From: CAYFPX01 sp964519895
GTDB taxonomy: Bacteria; Myxococcota_A; UBA796; CAJQPC01
Length of the DNA: 64,000 bases
Reading direction: 5' to 3'
NCBI GenBank assembly: GCA_964519895.1
Contig: CAZFLE010000027.1
Span: forward strand, 1 to 64,000
Positions 15,665 through 24,299 of this stretch are shown here, piece by piece. A program made the position numbers and the translations under genes. Under the pieces are notes generated by a model, which worked only from the letters and a program-made list of their open reading frames with translations, did not search any database and had not been told where the DNA came from. Every line of letters begins with the position of its first letter. Position 1 is the stretch's first letter.

Positions 15665-17647
15665 ATGAGCCGCTGGATGCCGCTGGGGCTCCTGCCCCTC
15701 CTGGTCGGCTGCGATGGACTCCTGACCTGGGTCTCCCAAGACGACGTCGACGCCCGCCTGCTGCAGATCGACAACGACGGGGACGGGGTCAGCGCGGCGG
15801 CCGGTGACTGCGACGACAGCGACTCGTCCTTCTCGCCCGAGCTGCCGGAGAGCTGGTACGACGGCCTGGACCAGGACTGCTCCGGCGACGCCGGCGAGCC
15901 GGACTTCGACGCCGACGGCGACCTGTACTTCCACGCCACGGTCAACGACTGGCTCACCGATCAGGGCCAGGAGACCAAGGGCGACAACGAGCTGGACTGC
16001 GACGACGCCGACGCGACGATCAACCCCAACGCCGACGACGCCTGGTACGACGGCATCGACAGCAACTGCCAGGGCGACGACGACTACGACCAGGACGGCG
16101 ACGGCTTCCAGGCCCTGGGCGAGATCGACGGCGGCGACGACTGCGACGACACAGACGGCGACAGCTGGCCCGGGGCCACGGACACCTGGTACGACGGCGT
16201 CGACTCCGACTGCGACGGCGCCGACGACTACGACCAGGACGGCGACGGGCACCCCCACGAGTCGGTCAACAGCGACCCCGACACCGGGCTGCACGTACCC
16301 GAAGAAGACCTGGACTGCAACGACGAGGCAGTGGGCATCAACCCCTCAGCCGACGAGGTCTGGTACGACGGGGTCGACCAGGACTGCGACGGCGCCGACG
16401 ACTACGACCAGGACGGCGACGGGTCCCAATTCGGCTTGGGCCTGGAGGTCGAGGACTGCGACGACGAGAACCCCGCGTCGGCGCCCGGCAACATCGAGGT
16501 GATCACCGACGGGGTGGACCGGGACTGCGACGGCGACGCCAGCACCTTTGCCGGCACGACCATCGGCGTGAGCTGGGAGAACCCGCGCTCACCGGTCTGG
16601 GCCGAGAACACGGACCGGGTCTACCTGAGCCTGATCGTGGACGCCGTGGACTTTGCCGGCACCGCCAAGTACGACACCTCGATCGCGCCTTACTGGGACG
16701 CCGCCGACCCCACCACCGGCGTGCAACAGGCCGTGCACTGGTTCACCGCCGCGGACATGCCCGACAACAGCTACACCGTCACCCGGGGCCAGGCCTTTTC
16801 GGTGGACGACACCTACATCTACGGGGTCATCGGGCTGCTCACGGGGGGCACCACCCGCTCCATGCGGCTGACCCGCTTCGACCCGGCCACCACCCAGCGC
16901 AAGATCGCCCAGGACTCCATCAACGCACCCGAGGACTACGACTCGGTGGCGATGGTCCTGGACGACAACGACACCTTCCACGTGCTGGGCTGCGACGCCA
17001 CCAACGGGCTGCACTACCTGGTGGCGACCAAGGACAGCCTGAACTCGTCGACCACGGAATCCGACGGCCAGATCGCAGGCTCCTTCACCGCCTGTGACGC
17101 CGTGATCCGGGACGGCTCGGCCCCAGGGGAAGACACCGGAGACACCGGGCCAGACAGCGACCAGTACGTGCACCTGGAGTGGCACGACGAGGCCGCCAGC
17201 GCCCTGGTGATCAACACCTATGACAGCGCCGAGCTGAACCCCGACCCGGTCGAGCTCTCCAGCGACCCGACCAGCCAGCCCTCGGACATCGACCTGTTGG
17301 TGATCGACGACGCCGTGGTCGAGGCCGCGACCCTGCCTGCGGACAGCATCATTCGGGTCAAGCAAGGCGCCAACAGCAAGCAGATCAGCACCACCCCAAT
17401 CGCGATCAACGCCGACATGGCCTACGACAGCGCGTCCGGGCTGATCTTCGTCGGGTGGGTCGACGCCGCCGGCGGTGTGCACGTGGCCTGGGGCACCCCA
17501 GCCACCGGCTTCGGCAACCAGACGACCCTCACGGTTGACTTCTCGGCCAACGAGATCGCCGTCTGGGTGCCCACTGTCGGCAACCTGCTGATGGTCTCGG
17601 CCAGCGACGAGACGAATGTCGCCGTGGGCGTCGCGTCGCTCAACTAG
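15665..17647 (+). CDS. MopE-like Asp/Cys repeat surface lipoprotein
   Basis: This encodes 660 residues; ATG 15665 follows GGAGG. A short signal ends LLVGC (Cys15-16 lipobox). Residues ~30-300 contain repeated units of the putative metal-binding MopE type: each unit has DxDxDG loops, a CDD and a WYDGxDxDCDG motif (five to six units). The DxDxDG loops look like calcium-binding loops, and the paired cysteines could form disulphides. The C-terminal ~350 residues are a less repetitive, probably beta-propeller-like exported domain. It is likely anchored in the outer membrane and facing outward. It starts convergently from the beta-barrel gene at 14610-15539 (divergent orientation). Confidence 0.85.
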   Translation: MSRWMPLGLLPLLVGCDGLLTWVSQDDVDARLLQIDNDGDGVSAAAGDCDDSDSSFSPELPESWYDGLDQDCSGDAGEPDFDADGDLYFHATVNDWLTDQGQETKGDNELDCDDADATINPNADDAWYDGIDSNCQGDDDYDQDGDGFQALGEIDGGDDCDDTDGDSWPGATDTWYDGVDSDCDGADDYDQDGDGHPHESVNSDPDTGLHVPEEDLDCNDEAVGINPSADEVWYDGVDQDCDGADDYDQDGDGSQFGLGLEVEDCDDENPASAPGNIEVITDGVDRDCDGDASTFAGTTIGVSWENPRSPVWAENTDRVYLSLIVDAVDFAGTAKYDTSIAPYWDAADPTTGVQQAVHWFTAADMPDNSYTVTRGQAFSVDDTYIYGVIGLLTGGTTRSMRLTRFDPATTQRKIAQDSINAPEDYDSVAMVLDDNDTFHVLGCDATNGLHYLVATKDSLNSSTTESDGQIAGSFTACDAVIRDGSAPGEDTGDTGPDSDQYVHLEWHDEAASALVINTYDSAELNPDPVELSSDPTSQPSDIDLLVIDDAVVEAATLPADSIIRVKQGANSKQISTTPIAINADMAYDSASGLIFVGWVDAAGGVHVAWGTPATGFGNQTTLTVDFSANEIAVWVPTVGNLLMVSASDETNVAVGVASLN

Positions 17648-17649
17648 AT

Positions 17650-18588
17650 CTGGAACCTCTGGACACAGCCTGGGTCCGTCGCTGCACTGGCGCCCGGACG
17701 GTCGGTCGGCCTCGGCGCCTCCAGTCCCTGTGGGGCGGCTATGGCGAAGTCCTGTGGCTTCCGCTCACCGGGGCGCAGGTCCCGTCGGTCATCCTGAAGC
17801 GGGTCGCCCCCCCGCCCGGCGACGGGCTGGGCCACGCCCGCAAGCTGCACTCCTATGCGGTGGAGCAGGCCTGGTACCGGGACTTCAGCGCACGCTGCAC
17901 CGCGCGCAGCCGGGTGCCGCGCTGCCTGGGCCTGCAGGACCTGGACGCCCGCTGGTGGTTCCTGCTCGAGGACCTGGACGCCGCCGGGTTTCCCGGTCGC
18001 CGCCACGGCCTCTCCGAGAGCGAGCGCGAGCAGTGCCTGTCCTGGCTGGCCGAATTCCACGCCGCGTGGCTGGGCGTCGCACCGGACGGTCTGTGGCACA
18101 CCGGGACCTACTGGCACCTGGCCACCCGGCCCCAGGAGTGGGCGCGCATGGCCCCGGGCCCCCTCAAGGACGGGGCGGCGGCTCTGGACGCCCGGCTCGA
18201 GCGCGCCCGCTACACGACCCTGGTGCACGGCGACGCCAAGCCGGCCAACTTCTGCTTCGGCACCGCGAGCGTGGCGGCGGTGGACTTCCAGTACGTGGGC
18301 CGGGGCGTGGGGGTGCGCGACGTGGCCTACCTGCTCGGCGCCTTTGGCACCCGGGAGCTCAGCGGGCGCGGCCAGGCCTGGCTGGACCGCTACTTCGTCC
18401 TGTTGGGCCAGGCGCTCGTGCGCCACGGTCACGGCGCCATCGCCGACCCGGTCGAAGCCGAGTGGCGCGGGCTCTACCCGGTGGCGTGGGCGGACTTCGA
18501 GCGCTTCATGGCCGGCTGGTCCCCGGGGGGCAGTCGCGGCCGCTACAGCGAGGCGCTGGTGCGGGAGGCGCTGGCACTGCCCGCCTGA
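17650..18588 (+). CDS. Aminoglycoside/ecdysteroid-kinase-like phosphotransferase with no standard start codon
   Basis: The kinase-like core is clear: VHGDAKPANF (catalytic Asp/Asn) and VAAVDFQYVG (metal-binding Asp), followed by DVAYLLG. Upstream in the same frame, the N-lobe is encoded too (WGGYGEVLWLP and PSVILKRV, the latter with a candidate ATP-binding Lys). However, from the in-frame stop at 17536 to GTG 17860 there is no ATG, GTG or TTG. The coordinates given use CTG 17650, just after the MopE stop, for a 312-residue protein. Starting at 17860 gives 242 residues and loses the N-lobe. Whether this is CTG initiation, a sequence error or a decayed N-terminus cannot be told. Confidence 0.65.
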   Translation: MEPLDTAWVRRCTGARTVGRPRRLQSLWGGYGEVLWLPLTGAQVPSVILKRVAPPPGDGLGHARKLHSYAVEQAWYRDFSARCTARSRVPRCLGLQDLDARWWFLLEDLDAAGFPGRRHGLSESEREQCLSWLAEFHAAWLGVAPDGLWHTGTYWHLATRPQEWARMAPGPLKDGAAALDARLERARYTTLVHGDAKPANFCFGTASVAAVDFQYVGRGVGVRDVAYLLGAFGTRELSGRGQAWLDRYFVLLGQALVRHGHGAIADPVEAEWRGLYPVAWADFERFMAGWSPGGSRGRYSEALVREALALPA

Positions 18589-18598
18589 ACGGACCGGG

Positions 18599-21148
18599 TC
18601 AGGGCTCCGCGGGCATCACGTCTACCTCGCTCATCACCGGCGGCTCCTCGACCCCACGCACGGTCCAGCGGGTCCAGCTGGTCAGGCCGTCCTGGTCGAC
18701 GGCCTGGACGCTGATGCGGTTGCGGCCGGGCTCCAGCGGCACCTGCACGGTCACCGAAGCCGTGCTCCCCACCCCCGATGCATAGGCCACCTTGCGGCGG
18801 CCGGCCCAGACCACCACGTGCCGGACCTGGCCGTCGTCGCTGGCCTGGACGTCCAGGGACAGGACGCCCTCGGGCGCGGCCAAGGGGATCCCAGAGACCT
18901 CGACCACCGGCGCGGACAGGGCAACGTCCCGCCCGTCCCGGGGAAGGGCCAGCGGCCAGTCCACCAGCTCACCCCAGTCGTCCCCTTCGACGATCAGGCG
19001 CAGGGGGATCTCGGCTTCGGTGCCGGTCAGGAGCAGGCCCAGGGTGGCCTCGCCGGCAACCCCTGGCGCCAGAGGCGGCAGGGTCGCGTCGTAGTGGGTC
19101 AGTTCCACGCCGGCGCTCGCGGGATGCTCGAAGCGGACCCTCAGGCCCTCCAGCGTGTCTTGGGAGTCCTGGACCACACGAACCCGAGCCCGACGGTCGG
19201 ACCCGTCGGCTTCGAGGGTCACCTGGACCGCCAGAGGCGGCCTGCCCTTGCCCGCCAGGCCCAACACGGTGGACTCATAGGACGACGCCAGGTGCGACGC
19301 GGTCTTCAGGGTGAGCGAGACGTCGGCCTCGCGACTGCGTGCCGAGACGGGCACGTCGACGCGGATGTCGTGGGTGACCGTCTGCCCGGGATCGATCCGG
19401 CCCAGCGGGATCACCCTGCCATTCCACACCCGATCGCTGCTGTCGAGCACCACCTGGGTCCGGTACAGGGCCGCGGTGTCCCGGTTGGTGACCGTGGCCC
19501 GCAGGCGGGTCGAGTCCCCGGCCTGGGCGGGCTCGATCAGGTCGACCCTCATGTCGGCCTCTGGGAAGAGCTCGACCCGTGCGGGTGCGTCGGTCCAGTC
19601 GAGGCCCCGCAAGCCGTAGGCCTGGCGCAGCAGGAGCTCTTCTTCGGCCCGGGACTCCACCACCACGGCGGTCGCCGCCGCCATCAGGTCGGCCCGCGAA
19701 GGGCCCGCGGTGGTCTCCAGGATGCGCACCGCCAGGTCCAATAGCGGGTCCTCCCGTGGCTCGGCGGCAGGCGCGTCTGGCGCCCAGCCATCCTTGCGCT
19801 CGACCAGCCACAGGGGCTCCATGCCGGCGCCTGGGTCGTCGGCCCGCACCCCGTGCTCGCTGAATCGCTGGGAGCCGACCGGCACGTCCGGCGGCAAACC
19901 CACGCCCGCGATGGCCAGGTCATCGCTCAACAGGTACTCGGCGACCGTCAGCTTCAGGCGGGTATCCGAGCTGATCCGGTAGACCTTTTGCACCGTGCCC
20001 TTGCCGTAGCTGCGCTCGCCGACCAGGATGCCGCGGTCGAGCTGACGCAGGGCCCCCGCCAGGATCTCGGCCCCGGACGCGGTGTGGTCGTCCTGGAGGA
20101 CCACCAGCGGCATGGACGGCTCACGGCCGTCGTCCACGGCCTGGATCCGGGAGACCAGCCCCTTGACAGGACCTCCGCCCCGACCGACCGTGCGGACCAG
20201 CTCGCCCTCGTCCACAAACTGGTCTGCAGAGCGGGCCGACTGGATCATCGAGCCGCCGGTGTTGTGCCGCAGGTCGATCACCAGTCCCACGTCCAGGCTG
20301 CCTTCGGCCTCGAGTTCCGCCAGGGCGATGCGCAGGTTCTCGACGGTCTTCTCTGAGAAGTGGTCGATGCGCACGTAGGCCTGGCCGGTGTCCAGGGTCC
20401 GCCACGTGATGTTGGGGATGCGGATCTCGTCCCGGATGAAGACCTGGCTGAATTCCCGATCCTCGCCGTCCAGCACCCGGGACAGCCGCAGGGTCACGGG
20501 GGTGTCCTTGGGGCCCGTGATGCGGTCCACTGCCGTGCGCACCGACATGCCCAAGGTGCTCACGTCGTCGATCCGCATGACGGCGTCGCCGACCTGGAGC
20601 CCGCCCTGGGACGCCGGCGTGTCTGGGTACACCTCGCTGATCTGGATCTGGTGATCCCGGGTCGTGATCTTACACCCGAGTCCGTAGAGCGTGCCCTTGA
20701 GGCGCTTGTCGAAGCTCTTGAGTCGATCGCCATACAACAGCCGGCTGTGCCGGTCCAAGCCGTCGGTGACCCCCTTGAGCAGGATGGTGGAGAGCTCGGC
20801 GTCGAGATCCAGCGGCTGCCTGGCCCCGACCACCAGGGCGTCGACCTGGCGCAGGGCCGACGCCAGGTCCTCCCAGCTCGTGGACTCGACCCGTCCCAGC
20901 TCGCCCAGCTCGCCATGCCGCAGGACCACCCCTTCGGGGGTCGTGTCGACCATCAGCCAGGCCACGTCTTCCTCGAGCTCCCGGGTGGCCGCCAGCAGCA
21001 GCGACGCCGGCTCGACGTCGTCGCGCCACAGGTACAGGCTGTCGATGCGATCGACGGCCTTGTCGTAGGGATCGTCCTGGGCTGCCGCCACGAGGGGAAC
21101 CCCCCACAGGGCAAAGCACAGCAGCGAGCGCAGGACGGTCACGTTCAT
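18599..21148 (-). CDS. S41 family serine peptidase (C-terminal processing protease, MXAN_5808-like)
   Basis: This encodes 849 residues. The signal peptide is ~1-23 (ends VAAAQDD). A PDZ domain is at ~155-230 (GLGCKITTRDHQIQISEVYPDTPASQGG). The S41 protease domain has LRHNTGGSM (~294-301), the nucleophile Ser358 (HTASGAEI) and the general base Lys383 (ERSYGKGTVQ). The remaining ~400 residues are several beta-sandwich-like segments that are absent from short CtpA/Prc proteases. It probably acts in the periplasm on C-terminal regions of exported proteins. It ends 10 bases from the convergent phosphotransferase gene. Confidence 0.85.
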   Translation of the reverse strand: MNVTVLRSLLCFALWGVPLVAAAQDDPYDKAVDRIDSLYLWRDDVEPASLLLAATRELEEDVAWLMVDTTPEGVVLRHGELGELGRVESTSWEDLASALRQVDALVVGARQPLDLDAELSTILLKGVTDGLDRHSRLLYGDRLKSFDKRLKGTLYGLGCKITTRDHQIQISEVYPDTPASQGGLQVGDAVMRIDDVSTLGMSVRTAVDRITGPKDTPVTLRLSRVLDGEDREFSQVFIRDEIRIPNITWRTLDTGQAYVRIDHFSEKTVENLRIALAELEAEGSLDVGLVIDLRHNTGGSMIQSARSADQFVDEGELVRTVGRGGGPVKGLVSRIQAVDDGREPSMPLVVLQDDHTASGAEILAGALRQLDRGILVGERSYGKGTVQKVYRISSDTRLKLTVAEYLLSDDLAIAGVGLPPDVPVGSQRFSEHGVRADDPGAGMEPLWLVERKDGWAPDAPAAEPREDPLLDLAVRILETTAGPSRADLMAAATAVVVESRAEEELLLRQAYGLRGLDWTDAPARVELFPEADMRVDLIEPAQAGDSTRLRATVTNRDTAALYRTQVVLDSSDRVWNGRVIPLGRIDPGQTVTHDIRVDVPVSARSREADVSLTLKTASHLASSYESTVLGLAGKGRPPLAVQVTLEADGSDRRARVRVVQDSQDTLEGLRVRFEHPASAGVELTHYDATLPPLAPGVAGEATLGLLLTGTEAEIPLRLIVEGDDWGELVDWPLALPRDGRDVALSAPVVEVSGIPLAAPEGVLSLDVQASDDGQVRHVVVWAGRRKVAYASGVGSTASVTVQVPLEPGRNRISVQAVDQDGLTSWTRWTVRGVEEPPVMSEVDVMPAEP

Positions 21149-21181
21149 GGAGTTCGCCTACGATAGCCCTGGCTTGAGGGA

Positions 21182-22030
21182 ATGCGTGGGCTCAACCCCC
21201 GGCCCCCTTCCACCCCGTCCCAGCTGACGGGCGGAGGAGCGGTCTCCGGGCTAGGATCCCGGCCCCCGGAGGACCCCATCGATCCCAAGCGCCTGAGGAC
21301 CCTGCTCGCGGCGCTCCAGGCCGGCCAGGTCGAGCTCGAAGTCGCCGTCGCCACCCTCACGTCGGCCGAGGACGCCGCGGTGGGCGTGACCCTCGACACC
21401 GCTCGGGCACTTCGGACCGGCCTGCCCGAAGTGATCTACGGCGAAGGCAAGACCGCCGCACAGATCGCAGGAATCATCGCCGGCCTCGGCCGGGCCGACC
21501 AGTCCGTGCTGGTGACCCGACTCGACCCAGACAAGGCCGCGGCGGTGCTGGTCGAGCACCCCAGCGCGACCTACCACCCCCGCGCCCGGGTGCTGGTCCA
21601 GCGCTCTGAGCCGGCCCCGGACACCGCCCAGGGCGAGATCCTGGTGGTGTGCGCGGGCACTTCAGACCTGCCCGTGGCCGACGAGGCCGCGCTGGTGGCC
21701 GAACACTTCGGCAACCGGGTGCAAAGGCTCACCGACGTGGGCGTCGCCGGCATCCACCGGGTCCTTCGCCACGTCGACGCCCTCCGGAGCGCCCATGTGA
21801 TCATCGTCGTGGCAGGCATGGAGGGGGCCCTGGCGAGCGTGGTCGCGGGCCTGACCGACCGACCGGTGATCGCAGTGCCCACGTCGGTGGGGTACGGCGC
21901 GGCCTTTGGGGGGGTCGCCGCGCTGCTGGGCATGCTGAACAGCTGTGCACCCGGCGTCAGCGTGGTCAACATCGACAACGGCTTCGGTGCCGCCTACCAA
22001 GCCACGCTCATCAACAGGCTCGCGCCTTGA
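21182..22030 (+). CDS. larB: LarB, pyridinium-3,5-biscarboxylic acid mononucleotide synthase
   Basis: LarB carboxylates and hydrolyses nicotinic acid adenine dinucleotide in nickel-pincer nucleotide synthesis. The AIR-carboxylase-like core is intact: VVCAGTSDLPVADEA, RLTDVGVAGIHR, VVAGMEGALASVVAGL, VIAVPTSVGYGAAFGG and VVNIDNGFGAAYQA. The only standard start is ATG 21182 (282 residues). Family members normally have ~250 residues and begin near MDP..L..LL. That point is IDPKRLRTLL, encoded from an ATC codon at 21278 with a perfect GGAGG five bases upstream. The true start may be the ATC. The stop overlaps larC (TTGA). Confidence 0.9.
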   Translation: MRGLNPRPPSTPSQLTGGGAVSGLGSRPPEDPIDPKRLRTLLAALQAGQVELEVAVATLTSAEDAAVGVTLDTARALRTGLPEVIYGEGKTAAQIAGIIAGLGRADQSVLVTRLDPDKAAAVLVEHPSATYHPRARVLVQRSEPAPDTAQGEILVVCAGTSDLPVADEAALVAEHFGNRVQRLTDVGVAGIHRVLRHVDALRSAHVIIVVAGMEGALASVVAGLTDRPVIAVPTSVGYGAAFGGVAALLGMLNSCAPGVSVVNIDNGFGAAYQATLINRLAP

Positions 22031-23202
22031 CGACCCTCTGGCTGGATGCGTCGGCCGGCGCTGCTGGCGACATGATCTGCGGCGCCCTGCTCGACGCGGG
22101 AGCCGACCCTGTCGCCCTCGAAGGCAACCTCCGCACCTTGGCGTTGGGGCCGTGGTCCCTCGGCTTGGAGCGGGTCCGCCGAGGCGCCCTCGACGCTCTG
22201 CACTTCAAGGTCGTCGACGACGCGCCCCCGGACCACGACCACCACCACACCGCCTGGTCGACCATCCGCGGCATGCTCGAACAGGCGCCCCTGCCCCCTG
22301 GTGCCCGGGACAAGGCCCTGCGGGTCTTCAGCAGGCTGGCCGCGGCAGAGGCCCGGGTTCACGGGATCCCGGTCGACCAGGTCGCCTTCCACGAGGTCGG
22401 GGCCCTGGACTCGATCGTCGACGTGGTCGGCGCTTGTCTGCTCCTGGAGCAGCTCGGGGTGACGCGCATCATCGCCACACCGCTGCCCCTGGGCGGTGGC
22501 ACGGTCCAGACCGCCCACGGTCCACTCCCGATCCCGGTCCCTGCGGTGGTGTCGCTCCTCCAGGGCTGGCCTGCCGTCCAGGACGGCCGCACCGGCGAGC
22601 TGGTGACCCCCACCGGTGCGGCCCTGATCACCACACTGGCAGAGCCTGGCCCGATGCCGACCATGATCCCCACGGCAAGCGGCCTGGGCGCAGGCACCCG
22701 CAACCCCTCGGACCGCGCCAACGTCGTGCGTGCGGTGCTGGGCACGCCCCTCGATGCCCCGGACGCCGACGCCGTCCACGTCCTGGAGACCCAGGTCGAC
22801 GACATGCCCGGGGAGTGGCTGCCCGCCTGGCTCGACGCCCTGTTCGCCGCGGGCGCTCTGGACGCCTGGGCCACCCCGGTGCTCATGAAGAAGGGCCGCC
22901 CGGGGCTGCTGCTCAGCGCACTGGCCAAGCCCGACGGCGTGGACGCCGTGACCCAGGCGCTCCTGCTGCACGGCACCACCTTCGGCGTGCGTCTGCGGAC
23001 CACCACCCGTCGAGTCCTCGACCGTCGGTGGGACACCGTGCACACCGACTATGGGAGCATCCGGGTGAAGCTCGGACTCTGGCGAGGAGACGTGGTGCAG
23101 GTGGCCCCGGAGCACGAAGACGTCGCAGCGGCCGCCCACGCCGCCCAGGTGCCTCTCCAGGTGGTCCACAGGGCCGCACTCTGCGCCTGGGAGGACCGCT
23201 GA
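22027..23202 (+). CDS. larC: LarC, nickel-pincer cofactor nickel insertase
   Basis: This encodes 391 residues from TTG 22027, overlapping the larB stop. LarC inserts nickel into the pyridinium dithio-mononucleotide to make the NPN cofactor, in a CTP-dependent single-turnover reaction. Visible are the N-terminal LWLDASAGAAGDMICGALLDAG, the histidine-rich stretch PDHDHHHTAW (nickel-binding in this family), AFHEVGALDSIVDVVG, LPLGGGTVQTAHGPLPIPVPA and LETQVDDMPGEWL. In some bacteria larC is read through a programmed frameshift; here it is one continuous frame. LarE and the client LarA are not in the window. Confidence 0.93.
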   Translation: MTTLWLDASAGAAGDMICGALLDAGADPVALEGNLRTLALGPWSLGLERVRRGALDALHFKVVDDAPPDHDHHHTAWSTIRGMLEQAPLPPGARDKALRVFSRLAAAEARVHGIPVDQVAFHEVGALDSIVDVVGACLLLEQLGVTRIIATPLPLGGGTVQTAHGPLPIPVPAVVSLLQGWPAVQDGRTGELVTPTGAALITTLAEPGPMPTMIPTASGLGAGTRNPSDRANVVRAVLGTPLDAPDADAVHVLETQVDDMPGEWLPAWLDALFAAGALDAWATPVLMKKGRPGLLLSALAKPDGVDAVTQALLLHGTTFGVRLRTTTRRVLDRRWDTVHTDYGSIRVKLGLWRGDVVQVAPEHEDVAAAAHAAQVPLQVVHRAALCAWEDR

Positions 23203-24299
23203 TGGCCCGCATCGCGGTGCACGCCGAGCCAGAGCTCGCGGGGGGTCGCCTGCGGCGAGAGCTGGAACAGGCCGGTCACGAGGTGCTCATCGGGCGCCCC
23301 GCAGCGGTCTGCGCGCGCGAAGCCGTCGTGGCGCTGGTCTCGACCGCGGTGGAGGGCCAGGACGCGGCGTCATGGACCCAGGCCGCCCGCGCGGTCCGCA
23401 GCAGTCTGCCGATCGTCTGGATCCTCCAGGACGGCGAGGACGCAGCGGGCGCCCTCGACGCCGGCGCCACCGACGTGCTGCGCCGACCGATCCCCGCTGG
23501 GCTGGTCAACGCCCGCATCCTGGGCCACGCCCGCGCGGCCGCCATCCAACGGGACGTGGTGCTCGCCCGGGCCCGCGAGATGGAGGCCATCGCCAGGGCT
23601 GCCCAGGCCCAGGCCGAGCTCGCCGAGGCCCGGGACTTCCTCCAGGGCCTGCTCCAGGTCGTGCCGGATCCGATCGTGGTCGCCGACCTGCGAGGCCGCC
23701 TGCTCACGTTCAATCGCGCCGCCCAGGACGTGCTCGGCTACGCAGAACAAGAGGCCCTCGAAGAGCTCCACGTCACCGACCTGTACGGCAACCCCGACGA
23801 CGCCCGGCGGGTGATGGAGGCGATCCGCGCGTCCGAACACCTGCGCGTCGAACAGATCAAGGTCCGCGTGCGCAGTCGCAGCGGGGAACAGGTCCCGGTG
23901 CAGCTCTGGGGCTTCCAGCTGCACGACGGCAACGGCCAGGCCATCGCCACCTGCGGCCTGTTCCGCGACGTCCGAGAGACCGAGTCGCTCTCCGTTCGCC
24001 TCCAGCGAGCCACAGGCCAGCTGATCGACTCCGAGAAGCGGGCGGCCGCCATCGAGGTCGCCGGCGCCGCAGCCCACGAACTCAACCAGCCGCTCACGTC
24101 GGTGATGGGACTGCTGGAGATGATGCAGCTCCGCGGCAACCTCGAAGAAGAAGCCGAGGAGCGGTTGGAGCGGGCCTATGGGCAGCTCGAGCGCATGGCC
24201 GAGATCGTCCGGGAGCTGTCAGACGTCACGAGCTACCGGACGACCCCCTACGTGCACGGGGTCGACATCCTGGATCTGGCACAAGAGGACAGTGGATGA
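23202..24299 (+). CDS. PAS/HisKA protein lacking a histidine-kinase ATPase domain
   Basis: This encodes 365 residues; ATG overlaps the larC TGA by one base. Residues ~1-110 look like a receiver fold (LVSTA, PIVWILQDGEDAAGALDAGATDVLRRPI) without the usual acidic pocket. A coiled linker (~120-145) is followed by a PAS domain at ~150-270 (VVPDPIVVADLRGRLLTFNRAAQDVLGY), then a HisKA dimerisation helix pair with the phospho-His in AAAHELNQPLTSVMG (~290). The protein then ends in DILDLAQEDSG without an HATPase_c domain. It could be phosphorylated by another kinase, or serve as a dimerising sensor. It is translationally coupled to larC and to the next gene. Confidence 0.75.
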   Translation: MARIAVHAEPELAGGRLRRELEQAGHEVLIGRPAAVCAREAVVALVSTAVEGQDAASWTQAARAVRSSLPIVWILQDGEDAAGALDAGATDVLRRPIPAGLVNARILGHARAAAIQRDVVLARAREMEAIARAAQAQAELAEARDFLQGLLQVVPDPIVVADLRGRLLTFNRAAQDVLGYAEQEALEELHVTDLYGNPDDARRVMEAIRASEHLRVEQIKVRVRSRSGEQVPVQLWGFQLHDGNGQAIATCGLFRDVRETESLSVRLQRATGQLIDSEKRAAAIEVAGAAAHELNQPLTSVMGLLEMMQLRGNLEEEAEERLERAYGQLERMAEIVRELSDVTSYRTTPYVHGVDILDLAQEDSG

